From Chloroflexota bacterium (GTDB taxonomy: Bacteria > Chloroflexota > Anaerolineae > 4572-78 > J111): a DNA stretch of 64,000 nucleotides. The stretch covers positions 1-64,000 of the forward strand of contig BOKF01000041.1 in NCBI GenBank assembly GCA_016860845.1. The letters are read 5' to 3'. Of this stretch, positions 12,346 to 18,703 are shown piece after piece; within the stretch, counting starts at the first letter, position 1; the number at the start of each line of letters is the position of its first letter. Below the pieces are notes generated by a model. It made no database searches and was not told the origin of the DNA. It worked only from the letters and a program-made list of their open reading frames with translations. A program made the translations under genes and the position numbers.

Positions 12346-13418
12346 TGAAACCCATCAAAACCCACCGCCTGGAAATCGGCGCGCCCAGGCGCGTGACCAT
12401 CATCCTGGCCGGCTGCGGCGGGACCGGTTCCTATGCCGCGCTGCACCTGGCCCAACTGGCCTACGCGGCCCGCGGCCACGAGATCGAGGTCAGCCTGGTC
12501 TTTGTGGACCCGGACACCGTCGAGCGCAAGAACGTGGCCCGGCAGAATTTCGCCCCGGCCGAGGTCGGCCAGCCCAAAGCCGTGACCCTGGCCCGCCGTT
12601 ATTCGCTGGCTCTGGGCCTGGCCATTACGCCCATCGCCGGCAAGTTCGAGCGGGCCGTCCTGAACCATTACCGGCAGCAGACCGGCTGGAACGAGGATGG
12701 CCTGACGGTCGTTGCCGGCTGCGTGGACAACATCGCGGCCCGGCAGGACATCCGGGCGGCCCTCCTGCCCGACATCGAGGACGGCTATTCGTGGCAAAAA
12801 GACCTCTTCTGGCTCGACGCCGGCAATCACTACGCCCACGGCCAGGTCCTGCTGGGCAACTCGACCTACCCGCGGCCGCTCCTGTCGCCGCTGGGCTTTG
12901 CCTACGGCCTGCCACTGCCCTCAGTCCAGGAGCCGGGCCTCGTGGCCCCGGAAGCGCCGGAAGCCGGGCCGGCCCTCTCCTGCGCCGACCTGGTTGAACG
13001 GGACGTGCAGGCCCGAACGATCAACAAGATGATGGCGGCCTGGATTGACGTGTTCTGCGAGCGGCTGATTGTCTCGCGCGATTTGCGCATCATGGGGGTC
13101 CGGCTCGACCAGCGCGGCGGCGCGGCGGCCGGCATCCCTATCGCCGGCGGTGTTGTGATGGACCCGGCGAAGGGCAAGATCAGCCACCCGGATAGCTATC
13201 CCGCCGGCTACCCGGCCAATGAAGATGACGAGGAAGATGACGACACACTGACCGGCCCGATGTGCCCGGAATGCGGCGGCGACATCATCCGGGGCCGGGA
13301 CATCATCGGCGGCGCGGAGACCGAGATCTATTTCTGTCTTCACTGCAACTGGCAGATGACCGCCGAGGAGTTCAATGAGATACAGGCCGGCGAGGCCCTG
13401 GGCCGGTTGATGGAGTGA
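12345..13418 (+). CDS. E1-like ThiF/MoeB adenylyltransferase with C-terminal zinc ribbon
   Basis: 357 aa from ATG 12345 (TAATG). Nucleotide-binding motif GCGGTG at 23-28, the acidic loop VDPDTVERKNVARQNF at 54-69 and GCVDN at 125-129 are E1/ThiF hallmarks. It would adenylate the Gly-Gly end of the ubiquitin-like protein. Cys213 (LSCADLVERD) is a candidate acceptor cysteine. Beyond the usual PRTRC ThiF core is an acidic linker (EDDEEDDD) and a four-cysteine zinc ribbon: Cys307, Cys310, Cys331, Cys334 (CPECGG ... CLHCNW). This extra domain might recruit the E2 or the target. Last gene of the cassette; a promoter for the next unit starts 21 bases after its stop. Confidence 0.85.
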   Translation: MKPIKTHRLEIGAPRRVTIILAGCGGTGSYAALHLAQLAYAARGHEIEVSLVFVDPDTVERKNVARQNFAPAEVGQPKAVTLARRYSLALGLAITPIAGKFERAVLNHYRQQTGWNEDGLTVVAGCVDNIAARQDIRAALLPDIEDGYSWQKDLFWLDAGNHYAHGQVLLGNSTYPRPLLSPLGFAYGLPLPSVQEPGLVAPEAPEAGPALSCADLVERDVQARTINKMMAAWIDVFCERLIVSRDLRIMGVRLDQRGGAAAGIPIAGGVVMDPAKGKISHPDSYPAGYPANEDDEEDDDTLTGPMCPECGGDIIRGRDIIGGAETEIYFCLHCNWQMTAEEFNEIQAGEALGRLME

Positions 13419-13438
13419 ATCTACATAACACAGAACGT

Positions 13439-13468
13439 TTGTTCACATTTGCCGTTTTTTGGTATAAT
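13439..13468 (+). promoter_or_regulatory. Promoter with perfect TATAAT
   Basis: TTGTTC at 13439-13444, 18 bp, TATAAT at 13463-13468. Transcription should start near 13475. An intrinsic terminator follows about 145 nt later. Confidence 0.7.
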
Positions 13469-13474
13469 ATGCTT

Positions 13475-13620
13475 ACAGCAGCGACAGGAGCGCTGCCAAT
13501 GGACCAATTGCTCATTTACAAACGAACGGTGACGGGTAAGGGGGGCCGGGCGTATATTTACCAACTCCAAACAAGTGGCGCGCGGAGCGGTCCGATTATG
13601 GATTCTCCGCGCTTTTATTT
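13475..13620 (+). ncRNA. Candidate short RNA or terminated leader
   Basis: Bounded by the TATAAT promoter and by GCGCGGAG (13580-13587) pairing with CTCCGCGC (13605-13612) followed by TTTTATTT. The terminator lies inside the 43-codon reading frame at 13499, whose stop is beyond it, so either the RNA is the functional product or terminator and peptide are coupled. Confidence 0.45.
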
Positions 13621-13630
13621 AACTGCCTAA
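13499..13630 (+). CDS. 43-residue peptide overlapping a terminator
   Basis: ATG 13499 has CAGGAG eight bases upstream. Product MDQLLIYKRTVTGKGGRAYI, then YQLQTSGARSGPIMDSPRFYL and TA: strand-rich, with plausible coding character. The stop codon lies ten bases beyond the terminator run, which is odd. Ribosomes translating the end would melt the hairpin and let transcription continue, a possible attenuation switch for the genes downstream. Confidence 0.45.
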   Translation: MDQLLIYKRTVTGKGGRAYIYQLQTSGARSGPIMDSPRFYLTA

Positions 13631-13642
13631 ATTGACAATTGA
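13622..13642 (+). repeat. 21-bp repeat with TTGACA, copy 1
   Basis: The core CTGCCTAAATTGACAATTG, plus one base each side, is identical at 21212-21232. Both copies sit at the head of a gene block and contain a -35-like TTGACA; weak -10 candidates follow. Possible shared late-promoter or activator site. Confidence 0.55.
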
Positions 13643-13674
13643 GTGACAATAGCAGGTATGGTAGAGTGGAGGCA

Positions 13675-14064
13675 ATGACACACGGGGCGACCACGAGGTT
13701 TTACCAGCCGGCGGAGGGCTTCCTTCGCCTGAGCCGGTCGCAGATCGGCGAGATCCGGCGGCTGTACGGCCTGCTGCACGCCTTTCTGGCCGAGCAGCCG
13801 GAGGCCGAGGCCCGGCTGATCATCGTGGTCAAACGCGGCAAGGTCCGTTTCGGCGAGGTGGAACTGCCGGCCGGGAACATTCCCCGGCGCGGGCTGGGCC
13901 AGATGCCGGACGCGCTCCTGCTCCAGATAGACGCCATGCTGTCCAGCCTGTGCGGCTTCACCGAGCAGGTCGGGGGCGAAGCCAGGCTGGTCCTGGCCTT
14001 CTCAACCCGGAGCGCGGTCAGAATGAGGATGGTCCTGAGCCACGAGCTGGCCCCGGTGCGTTAG
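13675..14064 (+). CDS. Unknown phage protein
   Basis: 129 aa from ATG 13675; a TTG at 13639 and a GTG at 13666 are in frame, and the GTGGAGG before 13675 is too close to be ideal, so the start is uncertain. Residues 40-65 are strand-helix (EARLIIVVKRGKVRFGEVELP), and a helical stretch around MPDALLLQIDAMLSSLCGF follows. The frame ends just before a LuxR-type regulator. No family recognised. Confidence 0.5.
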   Translation: MTHGATTRFYQPAEGFLRLSRSQIGEIRRLYGLLHAFLAEQPEAEARLIIVVKRGKVRFGEVELPAGNIPRRGLGQMPDALLLQIDAMLSSLCGFTEQVGGEARLVLAFSTRSAVRMRMVLSHELAPVR

Positions 14065-14068
14065 TTAG

Positions 14069-14099
14069 CCCTCCACGGGAGGGATTAAAAATTGAGCAG
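14069..14099 (+). promoter_or_regulatory. Hairpin sequestering a ribosome-binding site
   Basis: CCCTCC (14069-14074) pairs with GGAGGG (14078-14083) over a 3-nt loop. GGAGGG is the Shine-Dalgarno site for TTG 14092. Translation of the regulator would need the hairpin to open, for example by ribosomes ending the upstream gene at 14064. Confidence 0.5.
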
Positions 14100-14370
14100 G
14101 CCCGACAGCGATTTCGATCCGGGGCAATCCACAGACGATGGATTGCCCTTTTTGATTTCCAGCCGGCAGCAGGAGGTGCTTTACCTGGCCGCGATGGGCC
14201 AGACCGACCGGGCCATCGCCCGGAATCTGGCCATCGCCCCGCGCACGGTCCGGGCGCACCTCCAGGCCATCCGCGAGGCCCTGGGGGCGCGCAACACGAC
14301 CCACGCCGTAGCCATCGCCCTGAGCCGGCACATCCTGGATGTAGAGGAGGCGCAATGGACAACCCCGTGA
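14092..14370 (+). CDS. LuxR/FixJ-type helix-turn-helix regulator
   Basis: 92 aa, TTG start after GGAGGG. Residues 24-80 hold a GerE/LuxR DNA-binding domain: LISSRQQEVLYLAAMGQTDRAIARNLAIAPRTVRAHLQAIREALGARNTTHAVAIAL, with the recognition helix around RTVRAHLQAI. No sensor domain is attached. It lies at the head of the block leading to the terminase, where a late-gene activator is expected. This role is inferred from position. It overlaps the next gene by 16 bases. Confidence 0.82.
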   Translation: MSRPDSDFDPGQSTDDGLPFLISSRQQEVLYLAAMGQTDRAIARNLAIAPRTVRAHLQAIREALGARNTTHAVAIALSRHILDVEEAQWTTP

Positions 14371-14696
14371 CGGCCAGGACCGGCCTGGCCGTGGAAATAA
14401 TCAACGGTAAAAGCATCCCGACCGGCACGCTTGACGAATTTAGCCGGGCCATCTACCGCAAGAAGTTGACAGGCGACGACGGCAGGCTGTCGGGACTGCC
14501 TGGCGAGCCGGGCCTGGGTATCGAAAAGTTCAAAACGGCCGGGCTGAAATTCTACCGCCTGGTCTGGGTCGGCCTGGCCCGGGCCTGGCTGGCCGCCGAA
14601 GATACCACGCCCTACAGGTCCAAATACCTGGCCGTAGCCGGCGGTGAGCTGCTGGCCGGCCAGACAGGGGCCGGCTTCAGCGAGGCGACCCGCTAA
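14355..14696 (+). CDS. Unknown phage protein
   Basis: 113 aa from ATG 14355 with AGGAGG four bases upstream. Central part is helical and aromatic (GIEKFKTAGLKFYRLVWVGLARAWLAAEDTTPYRSKYLAVAGGELLAG). The next gene starts on its stop (TAATG). No known domain; probably a small soluble protein of the pre-terminase block. Confidence 0.55.
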   Translation: MDNPVTARTGLAVEIINGKSIPTGTLDEFSRAIYRKKLTGDDGRLSGLPGEPGLGIEKFKTAGLKFYRLVWVGLARAWLAAEDTTPYRSKYLAVAGGELLAGQTGAGFSEATR

Positions 14697-14911
14697 TGCC
14701 GGCGGCGCCGATCCCGATCCTGAGCGACATCCACGATTTTTGCGCCGCCCTGCAAGCTGACGGTTATTTTGACTGGCTGCTATGGGATCTGTGGTATGGC
14801 CGGGAGGCCCGTCTCTGGCGGGTGGCAGTTCCCGCCCGGCTGCCCATCCTGAGCAGTCGAAGGGCCGGGAGGCCCACAACTAACAGGAGAGACCATGAGC
14901 GAATTCTTTAA
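14696..14911 (+). CDS. Small unknown protein with repeat-derived tail
   Basis: 71 aa, starting on the previous stop. Residues 5-45 contain LSDIHDFCAALQADGYFDWLLWDLWYG, a compact helix pair rich in aromatic residues. A REP-like unit at 14847 supplies part of the C-terminus and the frame runs 17 bases into the holin-like gene, so the original stop may have been displaced. Confidence 0.5.
   Translation: MPAAPIPILSDIHDFCAALQADGYFDWLLWDLWYGREARLWRVAVPARLPILSSRRAGRPTTNRRDHERIL
14847..14864 (+). repeat. REP-like dispersed repeat, copy 3
   Basis: TCCTGAGCAGTCGAAGGG, one base shorter than copy 1 in the centre, inside the 3' part of the gene at 14696. Confidence 0.6.
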
Positions 14912-15140
14912 GACCGCCTTCAGCCGGGCCGCGCTAAAAGCCTGGGCCGCGCTGCTGATCGGCTATTTCGGCCCAATGCTAGCCCCGGTGCTGGATCGGG
15001 TTGTTGCCGACTTTACCCCCGCCAACCTGGTTGCCGCGCTGGGCCAGGTTGGCATAGACCTGCCGTATCAGGCGGCGGTCCTGATCGTCGGCATCGCCGG
15101 CTATCTGTTTGTGTACTTTACCAAAAACCGCCAGGCTTAA
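14895..15140 (+). CDS. Small two-helix membrane protein, holin-like
   Basis: 81 aa, ACAGGAGAGACC before ATG. Two hydrophobic segments (about residues 15-36 and 58-76, ending LFVYFTKNRQA with a basic tail) resemble class II holins. Placement before the terminase rather than beside an endolysin is unusual, and no endolysin is recognised in the element, so the holin label is tentative; a general membrane adaptor is possible. Confidence 0.5.
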   Translation: MSEFFKTAFSRAALKAWAALLIGYFGPMLAPVLDRVVADFTPANLVAALGQVGIDLPYQAAVLIVGIAGYLFVYFTKNRQA

Positions 15141-15146
15141 GCCGTT

Positions 15147-15656
15147 GTGCCGGACAATATTGATCCAGGCCTGAGTCAATTGATCCAGGCCCAACTTGAC
15201 GCCAACCGCCTCAAGCAGAGCGAGTTGAATATCAAACGGCGACAGGAGGCGGCGGCGCTGGAGACCATTTCCAGCACGGAGGCGCTCAAGCAGGATGTCA
15301 GGCAGCTTATTGTCGAAACCCGGCAGCTTCTGGACTATCTCAGGCAAAGCGCGCTCAAGGACGACGCCTTGCAGGACTGGTTTGAGCAGTTGGCCCACCG
15401 CGTCGAGCGGCTAGAATCGGGCATGATGCTGGTCCTGATGGGCAAGTTAGAAAGCAGTCAGGTACGGGCTGCCGCGACCCGGATCGTGGACGAGACCGGC
15501 CGGGAGCACCGGCAGCGGCTCAAAAGCCAATATCTGCGCAACCTGGCCGTACTCGAAGAACAGGCAGCCCAATATGGGGCCGGCAATGTTCCGCTTGACC
15601 TGCAAAACCAGATTGACGCCGAGCACGAAAGGATTCTGGAGCTAAATGACGATTGA
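15147..15656 (+). CDS. Coiled-coil protein with EAD-like C-terminus
   Basis: 169 aa from GTG 15147. Long helices through residues 8-120 (LSQLIQAQLDANRLKQSELNIKRRQEAAAL; LKQDVRQLIVETRQLLDYL) predict a coiled coil. The end, LRNLAVLEEQAAQYGAGNVPLDLQNQIDAEHERILEL, resembles the short coiled motif found next to effector-associated domains and NACHT proteins in Chloroflexota (pattern LxxLExQAAxYG...I..I..L). It overlaps the membrane protein at 15646 by 11 bases and is flanked by membrane proteins on both sides, suggesting a membrane-linked complex. Confidence 0.55.
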   Translation: MPDNIDPGLSQLIQAQLDANRLKQSELNIKRRQEAAALETISSTEALKQDVRQLIVETRQLLDYLRQSALKDDALQDWFEQLAHRVERLESGMMLVLMGKLESSQVRAAATRIVDETGREHRQRLKSQYLRNLAVLEEQAAQYGAGNVPLDLQNQIDAEHERILELNDD

Positions 15657-15948
15657 GCATCTGCTGGCCTGGAATACAGCCTGGATACTCTTGTGGGGGC
15701 TGATGACCCTGGGCGGGGTGATCCTGCTCTTTTTTGGCACGGGCAACGGTATCTACCGGGCCATGCGCATCCATGGCACTTTTGTGACCGCTTTCCTATT
15801 CCTGACTGCCGTTACACAGGCGGTGAACGTGGTCATAAATCCAGACGCCCGCTACATCCTGGCGGTGCTGCGGGCGGTGCTGACCCCCCTGGCGGCGGTC
15901 AGTGTTATTTATATCGGCTTCGAGTTATGGAAGGTGAGAGGAAAATAA
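15646..15948 (+). CDS. Three-helix membrane protein
   Basis: 100 aa with three hydrophobic segments (about 12-31, 44-63, 70-92) separated by short basic loops. Size and topology match class I holins and small phage inner-membrane proteins. It overlaps the coiled-coil gene and is followed immediately (TAATG) by another soluble helical protein. Together with the two-helix protein at 14895 it could be a holin/antiholin pair, but this is only topology-based. Confidence 0.5.
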   Translation: MTIEHLLAWNTAWILLWGLMTLGGVILLFFGTGNGIYRAMRIHGTFVTAFLFLTAVTQAVNVVINPDARYILAVLRAVLTPLAAVSVIYIGFELWKVRGK

Positions 15949-16397
15949 TGATTGATTATTTCGGGCCGATCCTGAGACGGCTCTTATCCGTGACCGCCGA
16001 AGTGCAGGATCTGGCCCGGGTCATCGGCGACGCCCGCCAGGCCGGGGACACGGTCAGCGCCGACATTGAGCAGTTTATGAGCGACCTGGATGCGGCGCAC
16101 CAGGCCAATATGAAAGCGTACGCGACCGGATTAAAACTCAGCGCCGGCCACGATAAGCTGGCATTGGAATTGGCCCGGCTGCAATCCGCGCCGGGGGTAG
16201 CAGAAAAAGCCGGCGATCTGGGCAGCATGGCCCTGATGATGAAGGATGTCATCAGCCAGAACTACATCGAGGCGGCCATTACTTTGGGCCAGCTTGACAT
16301 CGCCCTATATGAGTTGATGTTCCGCGAGTTGGCCAGCTACGACGGCTGGCCCGAAAAGCAGGCCGCGCTCCGGGCGGCGCTGGAGAAAAACAAATGA
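15948..16397 (+). CDS. Unknown helical protein
   Basis: 149 aa, start on the previous stop. Entirely helical, with heptad-like stretches (LRRLLSVTAEVQDLARVIGDARQAG; DIEQFMSDLDAAHQANMKAYATG; LALELARLQSAPGVAEKAG). No motif recognised. Its stop overlaps the start of the zinc-site protein at 16394. Confidence 0.5.
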   Translation: MIDYFGPILRRLLSVTAEVQDLARVIGDARQAGDTVSADIEQFMSDLDAAHQANMKAYATGLKLSAGHDKLALELARLQSAPGVAEKAGDLGSMALMMKDVISQNYIEAAITLGQLDIALYELMFRELASYDGWPEKQAALRAALEKNK

Positions 16398-16723
16398 TTG
16401 ACCTGGCAGATGATATCTGGCAGGAAACCAAGCCGCCCCTGGAACGGATGTACGACGTGTGGGTGCCGGGCCATGACGCCGTTCCCGGCCCAACATTCCG
16501 CCTCTATGGGCCGGACGGCCAGGCGCACCGGTGCAAGCTCTGCGGGCAGGACGACCGATGGCAGCTTGAGCGCGACGAGCCGCTGGTGTTCGTCTGTGAG
16601 CATGAGCCGGTTACAGCCGGCCATTGGGGGATTCGCCAGATTGACGACCGGGCCGGCCCGGCCATTGCCCGAATCGAGGTGGCCGGCGATCCGATGGGAT
16701 TCGCCGGCGGGATGGGGGATTGA
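16394..16723 (+). CDS. Small zinc-site protein before the terminase
   Basis: 109 aa. HRCKLCGQDDRWQLERDEPLVFVCEHEP contains CxxC plus CEH about 20 residues later, a probable zinc ribbon. Placed directly upstream of the small terminase, where HNH or zinc-finger DNA-packaging helpers are common, but no HNH residues are visible. Confidence 0.55.
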   Translation: MIDLADDIWQETKPPLERMYDVWVPGHDAVPGPTFRLYGPDGQAHRCKLCGQDDRWQLERDEPLVFVCEHEPVTAGHWGIRQIDDRAGPAIARIEVAGDPMGFAGGMGD

Positions 16724-16732
16724 TGTTCAATT

Positions 16733-17260
16733 ATGACTGACCAGGCTGCTTCCAAAAAACCCACCAGGAAACAGCAGGTGTTTATCGAACACTACCTCCA
16801 ATGCTGGAACGCCACCGAGGCGGCGCGCCTGGCCCAATATGCCCACCCCAACAAACAGGGGCCGCGGCTGTTGGTGAATGTTGGTATCAAGGCGGCTATC
16901 GAGGCCCGGATCAACGAATTCAAGATGTCGGCTGACGAAGTCCTGGTCAGGCTGACCCGTATGGCCCGTTCCAACATTGCCGATTTTGCCCACATCGAAA
17001 ACGGCCAGGATCTAGCCGAGTTGGGCAGCGCCGGGCAGGTCATCAAGAAGTTCAAGCGCAAAATTATCGGTCCGATAGGTGGTGAACACGATGAGATCGA
17101 ATTGGAGCTTTACGACGCCCAGGCCGCCCTGGTCCATCTCGGCAAGCATCATGGTCTCTTTACCGAGCGCATTGAAATGCCCGACCTGAAGCCGCTGCCG
17201 GAAGCCATCCGCGAACTGGCCGCCAAAGTTTACGGCCAGCAGGAGGAGGCCGCCGATTGA
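16733..17260 (+). CDS. terS: Terminase small subunit
   Basis: 175 aa. The N-terminus TRKQQVFIEHYLQCWNATEAARLAQYAHPNKQGPRLLVNVGIKAAIEARI is the DNA-recognition HTH pattern of the Terminase_2 family; the C-terminal half is the oligomerisation region (YDAQAALVHLGKHHGLFTERIEM). It selects viral DNA for packaging and hands it to the large subunit, whose gene starts 25 bases on. Length is normal for the family (150-180 aa). Confidence 0.92.
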   Translation: MTDQAASKKPTRKQQVFIEHYLQCWNATEAARLAQYAHPNKQGPRLLVNVGIKAAIEARINEFKMSADEVLVRLTRMARSNIADFAHIENGQDLAELGSAGQVIKKFKRKIIGPIGGEHDEIELELYDAQAALVHLGKHHGLFTERIEMPDLKPLPEAIRELAAKVYGQQEEAAD

Positions 17261-17285
17261 ACGAATCCTGCTAACCTTTCTGTTT

Positions 17286-18701
17286 ATGGTAACAATAGCC
17301 ATTGACCCCCTGGAGCTATTTTTCCGGCAGGCCCGCGACGCCGGCTGCCCCCTGGAGCAGGTCGAACGCTTCGTCCAGGCCCTCTATCTGCCCCAGCCCA
17401 AACAGCTTGCCATCCACGCCGCCGCCCGCGAGTGCGACCGGGAGGACGGGCCGGAGTATGTCGGCTCCGGCGGCACGCGCGGCCAGGCCAAGAGTCACGC
17501 CATTTTGGCCCAGGCGGCCATTGACGACTGCCAGCGCTTCCCCGGCCTGAAATGGCTGTACCTGCGCAAGCTCCAGCGCAAGGCCGGCGAACAGCTCGAC
17601 GACCTGGTCCGCAAGGTACTGGTCGAGGTGCCTTACGAATTTCCCCAGGGAACGCTCAGGTTCCCCAACGGCAGCCAGATCATCATTGGCGGCTTCAGGA
17701 GCGAGTCGGGGATTGACAGCTACATTGGCATCGAGTACGACGGCATTATCGTCGAAGACGCGACCACCATCACCAAGACCAAGATTGACCAGGTCTTCGG
17801 CAGTTTGCGGACCAGCAAGGCCAACTGGCGGCCAAGAGCTTACCTGAGCTTCAATCCGGGCGGCGTGGGCCACGCCTGGGCCAGGCAGATGTTCTATGAC
17901 CCCTGGATCGCCGGGCAGGAAACCAGGACCCGCTTCGTCCACGTGATGATGGGCGACAACAAATTCATCAACCCCGGCTACGAGCGCTATTTGAACTCCC
18001 TGACCGGCTGGCTGCGGCGCGCCTGGCGTGACGGCGATTTCTCCATTTCAGCCGGCCAGTTTTTTATCAACTTCAACCCCCTGGTCCACGTCATTTCGCC
18101 CGTCCCCGTGGACCCCCACGGGGCCACCTGGTGGCTGGCGATGGATTACGGCTCGGTCCACTGGAACGTGACCTATCTCCTGGCCCAGCAGGGCGAGCGC
18201 ATCTACGTGGTGGACGAGCACGCCGCCCGGCGCCAACTGGTCAAAGAGAACGCCGCCGGCATCCAGGCCATGCTGGAACGCAACGGCTCGCCCTGGTTCC
18301 GCGCCTTTGTGGCCGGCCATGATGTTTTCGCTCAGCGCGGCACCGAGCTGACTATTGCCGAGGAGTATGCCCAATACGGCTACGGCCTGACCCCGGCCAA
18401 AACGGACCGGATCAACGGCGCGAGCCGGGTGGCCGAACTGTTGGGCCGGCCCGTGCCCGCCGCCGGCGAGACGACCGTCGATCCGCGCCTGTTTATCTTC
18501 AACCGCTGCGCCAAACTGATCGAATGTTTGCCGCAGATGCAGCACGACCCGGCCCGGAGCGAGGATGTGCTCAAGGTGGACTGTGACGCCGATACCGGCG
18601 AGGGCGGCGATGACCCCTACGACGCCCTGCGTTACGGGTTAATGGAAGCGCCGGCCCAGAGCGGCTGGGGGGCCAATCCCCTGGTCGGATATCGAGGCTG
18701 A
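17286..18701 (+). CDS. terL: Terminase large subunit
   Basis: 471 aa. ATPase: Walker A GSGGTRGQAKS at 60-70, Walker B IIVED at 154-158. The nuclease half has its first acidic residue at Asp287 in WWLAMDYGS and a later Asp cluster near the C-terminus. It powers packaging and cuts concatemers at the portal. No clear ribosome site precedes ATG 17286, so translation may depend on coupling to the small subunit. The stop is three bases before the portal start. Confidence 0.93.
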   Translation: MVTIAIDPLELFFRQARDAGCPLEQVERFVQALYLPQPKQLAIHAAARECDREDGPEYVGSGGTRGQAKSHAILAQAAIDDCQRFPGLKWLYLRKLQRKAGEQLDDLVRKVLVEVPYEFPQGTLRFPNGSQIIIGGFRSESGIDSYIGIEYDGIIVEDATTITKTKIDQVFGSLRTSKANWRPRAYLSFNPGGVGHAWARQMFYDPWIAGQETRTRFVHVMMGDNKFINPGYERYLNSLTGWLRRAWRDGDFSISAGQFFINFNPLVHVISPVPVDPHGATWWLAMDYGSVHWNVTYLLAQQGERIYVVDEHAARRQLVKENAAGIQAMLERNGSPWFRAFVAGHDVFAQRGTELTIAEEYAQYGYGLTPAKTDRINGASRVAELLGRPVPAAGETTVDPRLFIFNRCAKLIECLPQMQHDPARSEDVLKVDCDADTGEGGDDPYDALRYGLMEAPAQSGWGANPLVGYRG

Positions 18702-18703
18702 TT

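Noticed and set aside
14895..15948. A lysis cassette
   Set aside because: Membrane proteins fit holins by topology, but no endolysin or spanin is found, so a full lysis module is not claimed.
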